Source: Pseudomonas baetica (lineage in GTDB: Bacteria; Pseudomonadota; Gammaproteobacteria; Pseudomonadales; Pseudomonadaceae). From it: a DNA stretch of 32,383 nucleotides. This document shows, piece by piece, positions 1-7,947 of this stretch. Each line of letters opens with the position of its first letter. The first letter of the stretch is position 1. The notes beneath the pieces are model-generated. The model was not told the origin of the DNA, did not search any database, and saw only the letters and a list, made by a program, of their open reading frames with translations. The DNA is taken from assembly GCF_019733355.1 (NCBI RefSeq), contig NZ_JAIHLQ010000057.1, positions 1-32,383 of the forward strand, written 5' to 3'. The position numbers and the translations under genes were made by a program.

Positions 1-414
1 ATTTTGATACTTGGGACAGCTCTCGCGCTCATGAACGCTTTCATAAACCGGAAATGAGCGTCCCGCCAGAGGGATCGATGCTCTTAGCAAAAAGGCTGTG
101 CCTGAAGCGTCAATTCGAGACCAGTCGACCAGGATCAAAGGATGCTTCAACGAACCCAGCAATGCCCGAAGCATTACCCAATAGAACAATGGACGCTCTG
201 ATCTCAAGTGTTGATTGCCCAGCAACCGATCCACACGCTTGATCGAATGCTTGGGATAAGCACGCCCCGTCATGAAGCGACCAAGAGCGGTCAGTGTCAG
301 TCGACGTCCTTGCAGTAACGAACTGACACAACTCATCAGTGATGTCAGGCGTCGAGAATGGATAGAGGGCAGTGCTTGAGCGAGCGCTCTGTGCAAAAAT
401 CGGATGGCTTGCAT
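1..414 (-). pseudogene. IS4-family transposase, 5' part only (runs off left edge)
   Basis: Reading the minus strand from the ATG at 414 to position 1 gives an uninterrupted frame of 138 codons with no stop. It begins MQAIRFLHRALAQAL and contains the stretches SLMSCVSSLLQG, LTALGRFMTGRAY, KHSIKRVDRLLGN and LILVDWSRIDAS. These match, from memory, the N-terminal half of Pseudomonas IS4-family transposases; the VDW with the following acidic residue is where the first catalytic aspartate of the DDE triad lies. The frame is open at the window edge, so I cannot tell whether the element is intact. An in-frame stop lies 16 codons upstream of the ATG, so the start is close to right. Nothing else from an insertion sequence is visible to the right except the hairpin at 524-569. 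Typed as pseudogene only because just a part is visible. Confidence 0.72.
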
Positions 415-523
415 GGGTTCGGTTTCTTGTATTTGTGTGGTGCAAACCAAGTTGCCGACTCATGCAGGCCTCTTCAATATTCCAACTTCTTGATTTTCTG
501 TAAGAAAAATCGGGGATCCCTCA

Positions 524-569
524 GGGACAGACTACGTTTTCGGACTACTTTCTAAACGTGGTCTGTCCC
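524..569. repeat. 16-bp inverted repeat, possible IS end
   Basis: The arm gggacagactacgttt (524-539) pairs with aaacgtggtctgtccc (554-569) with one G:T-type mismatch and a 14-nt loop. It lies about 110 bp upstream of the transposase start. It could be the end of the IS4 element (its terminal repeat would start ggggacagac) or a hairpin insulating the element from outside transcription. The left end of the element is outside the window, so the terminal-repeat reading cannot be tested here. Confidence 0.5.
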
Positions 570-617
570 CATTTGCCCCGCCATTATCCTCTCTGAGAAA
601 AAACAGGTTGCAGAAGC

Positions 618-1010
618 TTATTCAATCATCTTCTTATACACCACAAGATCGTGATCTCTAACGGCGTATATTGATTTATATTGAAAGGACAGCAGGAAAC
701 GGTTATTCATGCCCGCTACCAACGCCGCCATGAACTCATCCAGTTCTTTTGCACTTTCTGCCAATGTACTTATCGGGCAATGCACAATCAACCTTGCGCC
801 TATTTTCCAACCCAAGGGATTTTCTTGGTCTGTACCTATATCCTCCAGAGTGGCATGCTGGGTGTATACAAAAAAAGCATTTGATTCTGGAAAACTCCCG
901 GAAAACTCAGAATTCTCAACGTTGACTGACGCCCCCAGTACTCCCAGGACATCTACCAGTTGCTCGACACGGGGGTAACCCTCAAATTCGAACACCATCA
1001 TTATGCTCAT
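618..1010 (-). CDS. Hypothetical 130-aa protein (possible orphan immunity protein)
   Basis: This small acidic soluble protein has no signal peptide or membrane segment. It opens MSIMMVFEFEGY and ends VVYKKMIE, with alternating hydrophobic stretches (LVDVLGVLGASVNV; ARLIVHCPI; RFLLSFQYKSIYAV) that suggest an alpha/beta or mostly beta fold. A GAGG lies about 10 nt before the ATG at 1010, and a second ATG four codons in is an alternative. I do not recognise the family. Size, composition and position next to transposon debris and a toxin-tip/immunity pair make an unpaired immunity gene of a contact-dependent or type VI toxin a reasonable guess, but no toxin lies directly before it. The function is inference from context only. 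Confidence 0.6.
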   Translation of the reverse strand: MSIMMVFEFEGYPRVEQLVDVLGVLGASVNVENSEFSGSFPESNAFFVYTQHATLEDIGTDQENPLGWKIGARLIVHCPISTLAESAKELDEFMAALVAGMNNRFLLSFQYKSIYAVRDHDLVVYKKMIE

Positions 1011-1113
1011 GGCTTGTGCACCTCAATTACTCTGAACTATCGCCCGCTAGTTTCCAAAAGAGGACAATTTTTATTTTTGCTAGATCTGTGAGCTTTTAAC
1101 GCCAAAAATAAAT

Positions 1114-1314
1114 CTGTCACCTTACCATCGTGATGCAAAGGGCGAGATTTTCCCTACGTATTCAACCTATGCCCGCGGCGTGGACATGCTGGTCGGTGCA
1201 GACAACTACTTTAACCTCATACCCATGGGCAGGAATGAGGATAAGATCATGGAATGGGGGGCGCATCATGATCGGTATGAAAATGAAAAAACCTCGAGTT
1301 GCTGCCATAAATGA
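1114..1314 (+). pseudogene. 3' remnant of a DUF899 (thioredoxin-like) gene
   Basis: The plus frame from 1114 to the stop at 1312-1314 reads LSPYHRDAKGEIFPTYST, then YARGVDMLVGADNYFNLIP, MGRNEDK, WGAHHDRYENEK and SSCCHK. This is the C-terminal signature of DUF899 thioredoxin-family proteins, which typically read FHTYSTYARGLDML, then a PKGRDE-like stretch, then HHDRY, and end in SCCH. The frame closes at an in-frame TAG at 1081-1083 and contains no plausible start, so the first two thirds of a gene of about 230-250 codons are missing. The W(V/G)xHHDRY and SCCH ends look intact, which suggests recent truncation by deletion or insertion rather than slow decay. Family recognition is by eye. Confidence 0.7.
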
Positions 1315-1396
1315 AATGGTGTCAATTCTGGGAACGGACGGCCAGTGCCGCCCGTTTTTCAGATAGCAAGATGACTTTTTGCAAAGACTTCGCGGA

Positions 1397-1699
1397 TCAA
1401 TAGTTGAATTTTGTCTTCACTTGCTCGCCGTCACGATAAGACATCACAAATGATTTCCATGGCTCGCCACGTTTCACGGCATTAGCCTTTAAATCTTTTG
1501 CCAAAAAATATATGTCGGAGACATCGAAATCGATTTCAGCGTCCGTTACCTCAACACCGTCTTTCTCTACCGTCAGTTCGGCCTCCATAAACCCTTCACC
1601 CATCTCGATCTCGTAACGGAAGGCATCGTAGCCGTGAACAACACCCCCCTCGACCATCTGAAAAATTTTTTTGACGATTTCTAGATCATCTGTGATCAC
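1397..1699 (-). CDS. Small immunity-like protein, 100 aa
   Basis: This small, strongly acidic soluble protein starts with GTG at 1699, inside the stop region of the preceding toxin-like remnant (gaGTGAtc), so start and stop overlap by four bases. It begins with a helical stretch (ITDDLEIVKKIFQMVEGG), continues with a beta-rich middle (AFRYEIEMGEGFMEAELTVEKDG cut into strands) and ends WKSFVMSYRDGEQVKTKFNY. Small size, acidity, the aromatic C-terminus and the 4-bp overlap with a toxin-like tail fit immunity genes of polymorphic toxins. The fold is reminiscent of YezG/DUF600-type immunity proteins, but I cannot confirm that family. It would act in the cytosol by binding the toxin domain. With the toxin gene broken it is probably an orphan immunity gene. 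Confidence 0.6.
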   Translation of the reverse strand: MITDDLEIVKKIFQMVEGGVVHGYDAFRYEIEMGEGFMEAELTVEKDGVEVTDAEIDFDVSDIYFLAKDLKANAVKRGEPWKSFVMSYRDGEQVKTKFNY

Positions 1700-1821
1700 T
1701 CGATTATCTCCGGTATTTTTCGGGCTTCGTTCTCAAACACTACAGATTTCGTTTTACCGTCAATCGTGTAGAACACTTGCAACGAATCAGGCCGAGAAGA
1801 TCCCGAGATATTAGATGGCCA
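1696..1821 (-). pseudogene. C-terminal tip of a polymorphic toxin (remnant)
   Basis: On the minus strand 41 codons are open between an in-frame TAG (1822-1824) and the TGA at 1696-1698. They read WPSNISGSSRPDSLQVFYTI followed by DGKTKSVVFENEARKIPEIIE. No start codon or ribosome site lies before them, so this is not a gene by itself. A short C-terminal domain tail whose stop overlaps the GTG of a small acidic gene is the typical layout of toxin-immunity junctions in Rhs, CDI or MafB-type systems. The toxin activity cannot be read from 41 residues. Confidence 0.5.
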
Positions 1822-2006
1822 CTATTTTGGCGTCAATTAACAGATTGAGTTGTCGATAAACGATCATGGCCAAATTGCGCGTCCATACCACCGTCCTGCT
1901 GAGCCACGGTCAGCCCTCCTGACGCAATAATCTGTAAACTCCCCCCTCTTTAGCCGCCCATAATTTCCCCCCGCGGCCATCACCTATTTCTGTAGCGGAG
2001 TCCACC
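1822..2006. other. Intergenic gap before sbcD
   Basis: No gene is supported here. Minus-strand frames give short open stretches (for example one reading RQLNLLIDAKIVAI before a stop) that may be more debris of the toxin or a mobile element, but none is recognisable. Base composition shifts from AT-richer to GC-rich across this gap, which makes it the likely edge of the accessory patch. The sbcD ribosome site (gcggag, 1995-2000) is at its right end. Confidence 0.5.
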
Positions 2007-3251
2007 TTGCGTTTGTTTCACACCTCCGACTGGCACCTTGGGCAAAACCTGCATGGCCAGGAGCGCGATTTCGAGCATGCGTGCTTTCTCGAATGGCTGC
2101 TGCGCCAACTGAAACTGGCGCAGCCGGATGTGCTGTTGATTGCCGGGGACATCTTTGACACGGTCAATCCGCCGGTCAAAGCCCAGGAACGCCTCTACGA
2201 TTTCATCGTCAGCGCCCACGAGCAGCAGCCGTTGCTGACCATCGTGATGATCGCCGGCAACCACGACTCCGGCTCGCGGATCGAACTGCCCGCGCCGCTG
2301 ATGCGGCGTTTGCGCACCCATGCGCTGGGTCGGGTGTTGTGGCTGGATGACGGCCAACTCGACGCTGATCGTCTGCTTTTGCCACTTCCGAATGCACAAG
2401 GCGAAATCGCCGCGTGGTGTCTGGCGCTGCCATTCCTGCGCCCGGCGGAGGTGACTGGCGCGCATCTGGGTGACAACTACCTACGCGGTATCGGCCAGGT
2501 TCACGAATGGCTGATCGAAGCCGCCAATGCCAAGCGCCAACCGGGTCAGGCGCTGATCGCGATCAGCCACGCGCACATGGCGGGTGGTTCGGTGTCGGAA
2601 GACTCCGAGCGCAGCCTGATCATCGGTAATGCCGAAGCGCTGCCCGCCAGCCTGTTCGGGCCGAGTATCAGCTATGTCGCCCTCGGCCATTTGCACAAGC
2701 CGCAGAAGGTCAACGGTGAGGAGCGCATCCGCTACAGCGGCTCGCCGATTCCGTTGTCGTTCTCGGAGATCGGCTATCAGCACCAGATTCTCGACATCAC
2801 CCTCGACGGCGAAACCCTGGTCAGCGTCGAGCCGAAACTGATCCCGCGCTCGGTCAACCTGCAACGCATCGGCCCGGCGCCGCTGGCAGAGATTCTGCTG
2901 CAACTGGCGGACCTGCCGAACATCGATCTGCTCGCCGAATCCCAGCGTCAGCCGTGGCTGGAAGTACGCGTGACTCTCGACGAGCCGCAGCCAGACCTGC
3001 GCCACCAAGTGGAAAGCGCCCTGCAAGGCAAAGCCGTGCGCTTGGTGCGGATCGCCGCCGAGTACGCCGGCAACCGTGGCGCTGACGGCGCGCAAGAAGG
3101 CACGGCGCTGATCGAACTCGATCAACTTACCCCGCAGGAATTGTTCAGCCGCGCCTGGCTCGACAACTATGGTAACGAGGTCGATGAGCAGACGCTCAAG
3201 GACTTCGCCGAACTGCTGCAAGACGTGCAAATGGAGGGCGAGCAGCCATGA
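2007..3251 (+). CDS. sbcD: Exonuclease SbcCD, nuclease subunit SbcD
   Basis: This is the Mre11-type, Mn-dependent nuclease subunit that works with SbcC to cut hairpins and process DNA ends at palindromes and stalled forks. The calcineurin-like phosphoesterase motifs are in order: HTSDWHLGQ (Asp8, His10), GDIFD (47-51), GNHD (84-87), SHAH (187-190) and GHLH (227-230). At 414 aa it has the usual length. The start is a TTG at 2007, six nt after gcggag; no ATG upstream fits, and MRLFHTSDWH is the expected N-terminus of the family. The UUG start probably limits translation. Its stop overlaps the ATG of sbcC (ATGA at 3248-3251), so the two subunits are translationally coupled. Confidence 0.95.
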   Translation: MRLFHTSDWHLGQNLHGQERDFEHACFLEWLLRQLKLAQPDVLLIAGDIFDTVNPPVKAQERLYDFIVSAHEQQPLLTIVMIAGNHDSGSRIELPAPLMRRLRTHALGRVLWLDDGQLDADRLLLPLPNAQGEIAAWCLALPFLRPAEVTGAHLGDNYLRGIGQVHEWLIEAANAKRQPGQALIAISHAHMAGGSVSEDSERSLIIGNAEALPASLFGPSISYVALGHLHKPQKVNGEERIRYSGSPIPLSFSEIGYQHQILDITLDGETLVSVEPKLIPRSVNLQRIGPAPLAEILLQLADLPNIDLLAESQRQPWLEVRVTLDEPQPDLRHQVESALQGKAVRLVRIAAEYAGNRGADGAQEGTALIELDQLTPQELFSRAWLDNYGNEVDEQTLKDFAELLQDVQMEGEQP

Positions 3252-6200
3252 AGATTCTCGCCATTCGTTTGAAAAACCTAGCCTCGCTGGCCGGCCCGTT
3301 CGAAATCGACTTCACCGCTGAACCACTGGCCAGTGCCGGTCTGTTCGCAATCACCGGGCCGACCGGCGCCGGTAAAAGTACCCTGCTCGACGCCTTGTGC
3401 CTGGCGCTGTTCGGCGCCGTGCCGCGTTTGAACAACACCGGCCGTGACGCCAAAGTCCCGGACGCCGACGGCGAAATCGCCACCGGCGACCCGCGCACTC
3501 TGCTGCGCCGTGGCACCGGCGAAGGTTACGCCGAGGTGGATTTCGTCGGTGTCGATGGCCGTCGTTACCGCGCGCGCTGGGAAGCCAACCGCGCTCGGGA
3601 GAAGGCTGGCGGCAAGTTGCAGGCCAGTCGGCAGAGCCTGCGCGATATCGATCAGGATCAATTGCTCGCCAGTCAGAAAGGCGAATACAAGACTCAACTG
3701 GAAGCCGCGCTGGGCCTGAACTTCGAACAGTTCACCCGCGCCGTGCTGTTGGCGCAGAGCGAGTTCAGTGCGTTCCTCAAGGCTGACGACAACGACCGCA
3801 GCGAACTGCTGGAAAAACTCACCGACACCGCGCTCTACACCCGCCTCGGCCGCCGCGCGTTCGACAAGACCAAAGAGGCCCGCGAAGCGCACAAGCTGCT
3901 GCAGGATCAGGCCACCGGCGTCACGCCGCTGCCGCCCGAAGCCCGGGCTGAACTGGATGAGCGTTTCAACGCCGCCCAGCAGCAATTGAAGTTGCAGCAA
4001 GCGCAGCTCAAGCAACTGGAGCAGCAGCACCGCTGGCTCAAGGATTTTCGTCAGTTGCAGGACGCGCAACAAGCGGCTGCCGAGCAACTGCAGGGTGCAC
4101 AGCAACAGTGGGAGGCTCTGGCCAGCGAACGCCTGAAGCTGACGCGCCTGGAACAACTCGCGCCGCAACGTCACCAGTTCGCGCGCAAGTCTGAACTCGA
4201 CGCGCAACTGACGCCGCTGGCGGCCCAGATTGCCGCGCACACCCAGCAACAAGGCGAACTCGGCGAACGCCAGACGCAACTGGAACAGGCACTCGATGCG
4301 GCGAAAGTCGCCCTGAGCGAAGCGCAGCAGCGACACAGCGAAAGTGCGCCGTTGTTGCGTCAGGCTTTCGAAGAGCAAAGTACCCTTGCTCGCCTCGCCA
4401 AGGACACCGCTCTCAGCGCAGAGGCCCGACAGTCTGCCGAACAGGCGTACACACAAGGCCAGAGCGCCATTCAAGCGTTGCAGGCGAAACAGGCCGAAGT
4501 CGCTGAACGCCTGCAGAAAATCGCCGCCGAGCTGGAACAGAGCGCCGAGCTGGCGCCGTTGAGTGATGCGTGGAATGCCTACCGCGATCGCCTGCAACAG
4601 TTGATGCTGATCGGCAACCGCTTGAACAAGGGCCAGTCTGAACTGGCCAGCCTCGAGCAAACCGCCAGCCGCAGCGCCGAAGAACTGACGTCGCAGAAGC
4701 AGCAACTGGAAGTGCTGTTCAAAGAGGCCGGCGCCGAACCCGATGCCGTCGCCGAGCAGATCGGTATCCTCGGTAATCTGTTACAGGACAACCGCAAACA
4801 ACTGCGTGCCATTGAAGACCTGTCGCGCCTGTGGGCCACCCGCCAGGATCTGGACAAGCGCGGCGCCGAGCTGCAACAGCGCCAGCTCAAGGCCCAACAG
4901 GAACGCGAGCGCCTGACCCAGGACGGGGTCAAGACCAAAGCTGAACTGACCGTCGCCGAGCAAACCCTCAACGTCACCCGCGAACTGCTCGAACGCCAGC
5001 GTCTGGCCCGCAGCGCCAGTGTCGAAGAGCTGCGCGCGCAGTTGCAGGACGATCAGCCGTGCCCGGTGTGCGGCAGCAACGAGCATCCGTATCACCAGCC
5101 CGAAGCGTTGCTGCAAAGCCTCGGCAAACACGATGAAAGCGAACAGGCTAACGCACAGCAGGTGGTCGATCAGCTCAAGGAAAAACTGACGGAGTTGCGC
5201 GCCGAAGTCGGCGGGGTCATAGCTCAGCAAAAGGAACTGCTGCAGCAACAGGAACAACTGGCCGACCAGCAACAAGCCCTCGCGCCGAGCCTCGACGCTC
5301 ATCCGCAGGCGGCGCAGCTGATGAACCAAGACGCCGACAAACGCGACGCCTGGCTCAGCCGGCAAAACGAGCAGTTGAACCAAAGCATCGCGCAGGACGA
5401 ACAACGCCAAAGCGCCCTGCTCACCCTGCAACAGGACGCCGCGCGCCTGACTCAGCAGTTGCGTCTGGCCGAAGCCGCGCACCAGCAGGCCGCACAGTTG
5501 CTGAGTAACCAGCAGCGAGAACTGGGCAGCGACCGTCAGCGCCTTGACGAAGAGTTGTCGGCGTTCAGCCATTTGTTGCCGGCAGACACCCTTGAAGCCT
5601 TGCGCCTTGAGCCGGCGGCGACGTTTATGCAACTCGACCGCCAGATTGCCGAGCGCCTGGCGCAAGTCGATCAGCAAAAGGAAGAGCTGGCCGAACAGCA
5701 ACAACGCCAGCAGACGCTGGAAAAAGAACAGGATCGTCAGCAACTGCGCGCCCAGCAATTGCAAACCGCCGAACAGCAGTTCACTGCGCTGGCCGAGCAG
5801 CAACAAACCTGCCAGCAAAAACTTGCGCAATTGCTCGGCGAACACCCCAGCGCCGAACAGTGGCAACAGCAACTGGAACAGGCCGTGGAGCAGGCGCGCA
5901 ACGCCGAAACCGGCACGGCCCGGGAACTGCAAGACGTTCGCACACAACTCGTGCAGACCGCTGCCGAACTCAACGCGCAGCAAGAACGCTTGCAGGCGCT
6001 GGACAGTGAACATCAGGATCTGGCCGGCAAGATTGCCGACTGGCGCGCCCGTCACCCCGAACTGGACGACGGCGGCCTTGAAGACCTGTTGCGAATCGAC
6101 GACGCGCAACTTTCTGAGCTGCGCCAACGCTTGCAGCTCAACGAAAAGGCCATCGAGCAGGCCACGGTTTTGTTGCAGGAACGCGACCAGCGCTTGCTCG

Positions 6201-6889
6201 ATCATCAGGCCCAACACAACGGCAACCTCGATGCCGAACAATTGGCCAGCGCCCTCACCGACCTGCAAAACCAGTTCAACCTCAGCGAGCAGCAATGCGC
6301 CGAATTGCGCGCCGAACAGGCCGAAGACCAGCGCCGGCAGAACGCCAATCAGGCCTTGGCGCAGCAGATAGCCGACGCCTACACCGAGTACCAGCGCTGG
6401 GCACGCCTGAGTGCTTTGATCGGTTCGGCCACCGGCGACACCTTCCGCAAGATCGCCCAGGCCTACAACCTCGACTTGCTGGTGCATCATGCCAACGTGC
6501 AGTTGCGGCAACTGGTCAAACGCTATCGCCTGAAGCGCGGCGGCAGCATGCTCGGCCTGTTGGTGATGGACACGGAAATGGGCGATGAGCTGCGCTCGGT
6601 GCATTCGTTGTCCGGCGGCGAGACGTTCCTCGTATCGCTGGCGCTCGCGTTGGGGCTGGCGTCGATGGCGTCGAGCACACTGAAGATCGAATCGCTGTTT
6701 ATCGACGAAGGCTTCGGCAGCCTCGATCCGGAGTCCCTGCAACTGGCGATGGACGCTCTCGACGGCTTGCAGGCCCAGGGCCGTAAAGTCGCGGTCATTT
6801 CCCACGTACAGGAAATGCATGAGCGAATCCCGGTGCAGATTCAGGTACAGCGCCAAGGGAACGGTTTGAGCACGCTGGAGGTGAAATGA
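3248..6889 (+). CDS. sbcC: Exonuclease SbcCD, ATPase subunit SbcC
   Basis: This is the Rad50/SMC-type ATPase partner of SbcD. Walker A GPTGAGKST lies at residues 37-45, and the zinc-hook CPVC at 605-608 is almost exactly in the middle. The ABC signature SLSGGE (1120-1125) and Walker B SLFIDEG (1149-1155), followed by the D-loop GSLD, lie near the C-terminus. Between the ATPase lobes and the hook run two long glutamine- and glutamate-rich coiled coils (about 200-600 and 615-1070), the antiparallel arm that tethers DNA ends. At 1213 aa it is longer than the E. coli protein (about 1050 aa), mainly in the coiled coil. It overlaps sbcD upstream and the glutathione transferase gene downstream by 4 bp each. 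The coiled-coil codon bias produces long open frames on the other strand that are not genes. Confidence 0.96.
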   Translation: MKILAIRLKNLASLAGPFEIDFTAEPLASAGLFAITGPTGAGKSTLLDALCLALFGAVPRLNNTGRDAKVPDADGEIATGDPRTLLRRGTGEGYAEVDFVGVDGRRYRARWEANRAREKAGGKLQASRQSLRDIDQDQLLASQKGEYKTQLEAALGLNFEQFTRAVLLAQSEFSAFLKADDNDRSELLEKLTDTALYTRLGRRAFDKTKEAREAHKLLQDQATGVTPLPPEARAELDERFNAAQQQLKLQQAQLKQLEQQHRWLKDFRQLQDAQQAAAEQLQGAQQQWEALASERLKLTRLEQLAPQRHQFARKSELDAQLTPLAAQIAAHTQQQGELGERQTQLEQALDAAKVALSEAQQRHSESAPLLRQAFEEQSTLARLAKDTALSAEARQSAEQAYTQGQSAIQALQAKQAEVAERLQKIAAELEQSAELAPLSDAWNAYRDRLQQLMLIGNRLNKGQSELASLEQTASRSAEELTSQKQQLEVLFKEAGAEPDAVAEQIGILGNLLQDNRKQLRAIEDLSRLWATRQDLDKRGAELQQRQLKAQQERERLTQDGVKTKAELTVAEQTLNVTRELLERQRLARSASVEELRAQLQDDQPCPVCGSNEHPYHQPEALLQSLGKHDESEQANAQQVVDQLKEKLTELRAEVGGVIAQQKELLQQQEQLADQQQALAPSLDAHPQAAQLMNQDADKRDAWLSRQNEQLNQSIAQDEQRQSALLTLQQDAARLTQQLRLAEAAHQQAAQLLSNQQRELGSDRQRLDEELSAFSHLLPADTLEALRLEPAATFMQLDRQIAERLAQVDQQKEELAEQQQRQQTLEKEQDRQQLRAQQLQTAEQQFTALAEQQQTCQQKLAQLLGEHPSAEQWQQQLEQAVEQARNAETGTARELQDVRTQLVQTAAELNAQQERLQALDSEHQDLAGKIADWRARHPELDDGGLEDLLRIDDAQLSELRQRLQLNEKAIEQATVLLQERDQRLLDHQAQHNGNLDAEQLASALTDLQNQFNLSEQQCAELRAEQAEDQRRQNANQALAQQIADAYTEYQRWARLSALIGSATGDTFRKIAQAYNLDLLVHHANVQLRQLVKRYRLKRGGSMLGLLVMDTEMGDELRSVHSLSGGETFLVSLALALGLASMASSTLKIESLFIDEGFGSLDPESLQLAMDALDGLQAQGRKVAVISHVQEMHERIPVQIQVQRQGNGLSTLEVK

Positions 6890-7470
6890 ACACGCTCTAT
6901 TCCTTCCGCCGCTGCCCGTATGCGATGCGGGCGCGGATGGCCCTGCGCTATTCGGGGGTGCTGGTGGAGATCGTTGAAGTCAGCCTCAAGGCTAAACCGG
7001 CCGAGATGCTGGCGATCTCGCCCAAGGGCACGGTGCCGGTGCTGGACGCGGAGGGTCAGGTTATCGATGAAAGCCTGGAGATCATGCGCTGGGCGCTGGC
7101 GCACAATGATCCGCAGAATTGGCGGCTGGAGGGTGATTCGAGAGTTGCCGAGTTGATCGAAGCCAATGATCAGGTATTCAAGGTTCACTTGAATCGCTAC
7201 AAGTACGCCGAGCGCTATCCCGAACAGCCGATGGAGGCGTATCGGGCTGAAGGGATGCTGTTCTTGCACAAGCTTGATGAGTTGCTCAAGGATCGTGATT
7301 ACTTGCTGACGGATCATCCAAGCCTGGCGGATGTGGCGCTGTTTCCATTCGTTCGCCAATTCGCCCATGTTGATCGCGAGTGGTTCGCGCAGACATCTTA
7401 CGTGCGGCTGCAAGTGTGGTTGCAGCGCTTTCTCGAATCTGAACTTTTCACCTCGATCATGAGGAAATAA
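6886..7470 (+). CDS. Glutathione S-transferase family protein
   Basis: This cytosolic GST-like protein of 194 aa starts with an N-terminal thioredoxin fold: LYSFRRCPYAMRARMAL with Cys10 in a CPYA motif, the cis-proline of GTVPVL (Pro51), and the Glu62-Ser63 pair that binds the glutathione gamma-glutamyl group. The C-terminal helical domain carries LADVALFPFVRQFAHVD, the conserved N-capping/hydrophobic staple region. The CPYA cysteine suggests a thiol-transferase or omega/beta-like activity rather than a tyrosine-type GST. It is somewhat shorter than usual (about 200-220 aa) but complete. The ATG overlaps the sbcC stop (ATGA, 6886-6889), so it is co-translated with the DNA-repair pair. A functional link, for example to oxidative damage, is only inference. 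Confidence 0.9.
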   Translation: MNTLYSFRRCPYAMRARMALRYSGVLVEIVEVSLKAKPAEMLAISPKGTVPVLDAEGQVIDESLEIMRWALAHNDPQNWRLEGDSRVAELIEANDQVFKVHLNRYKYAERYPEQPMEAYRAEGMLFLHKLDELLKDRDYLLTDHPSLADVALFPFVRQFAHVDREWFAQTSYVRLQVWLQRFLESELFTSIMRK

Positions 7471-7480
7471 AGCACCGCGT

Positions 7481-7738
7481 TCAGGCCAGAGCCTGGCACA
7501 TCCCGAGTGCCGAGCAATCGACTTCAAAAGGTCCGAGAAAATCGGCCGAGACTTTCATCGGCGGATTGCCGGCCATCAGCCCCAACGTATGGGAGCGCTC
7601 AATGTTGTGCGCGATGTTGTGATTGGCCTCTATGGCTCGGGCCAGCGCGCCAACCGAGCCCTGGCCAATCCCCAGTAGGGAAGCACCATTGATCATGAAC
7701 GCCAGACCGGCGATGACCCAGAGTCTGTAGCCTTTCAT
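7481..7738 (-). CDS. Small exported or membrane-anchored protein, 85 aa
   Basis: I do not recognise this protein. The N-terminus MKGYRLWVIAGLAFMINGAS is a positively charged start followed by a hydrophobic segment, either a signal peptide or a single membrane anchor. The rest is polar and contains two cysteines near the end (DCSALGMC) that could form a disulfide outside the cytoplasm. The start overlaps the stop of the upstream small gene by four bases (ATGA at 7735-7738), so the two are translationally coupled. It converges on the GST gene with only about 10 bp between their ends. Confidence 0.65.
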   Translation of the reverse strand: MKGYRLWVIAGLAFMINGASLLGIGQGSVGALARAIEANHNIAHNIERSHTLGLMAGNPPMKVSADFLGPFEVDCSALGMCQALA

Positions 7739-7947
7739 GCTCCGCCCACTCCTGCGAGTTCAGCCCGTTCGACCGTCACGCCTTGCGAGCGAAGTTCGAA
7801 CTGAATGCCGGGATGGGCAACTTGAATCGGTGCGTCGAAGCGGTGTTCCATTTGCGATGTGACGCTGACGACCAGCACCACGGCCAGGTAAAGACCGATG
7901 GCCAGGTAGGCGCCGCGTTTGGCTGAAGTGATGATTGCGCTGGCCAT
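7735..7947 (-). CDS. Small single-pass membrane protein, 70 aa
   Basis: I do not recognise this protein. The preferred start is the ATG at 7947, preceded by GGAG seven nt upstream; another ATG at 7965 lacks such a site. After MASAIITSAKRGA comes one hydrophobic segment (LAIGLYLAVVLVVSV, about residues 15-30), then a mainly extracytoplasmic tail with beta-like character (IQFELRSQGVTVERAEL). The stop overlaps the next gene's start by four bases. The pair may form a small envelope complex, which is inference from the coupling only. Confidence 0.65.
   Translation of the reverse strand: MASAIITSAKRGAYLAIGLYLAVVLVVSVTSQMEHRFDAPIQVAHPGIQFELRSQGVTVERAELAGVGGA

Noticed and set aside
1830..1920. Short minus-strand stretch reading LAMIVYRQLNLLIDAKIVAI
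   Set aside because: The frame is under 40 codons, has no start site, and I could not connect it to a family; kept only as part of the gap description.
3278..6856. Long open frames antisense to sbcC (475 and 691 codons)
   Set aside because: They come from the Gln/Glu/Leu-rich coiled-coil codon use of sbcC; the translations are low-complexity Leu/Gln/Arg-rich, with no family features or ribosome sites.
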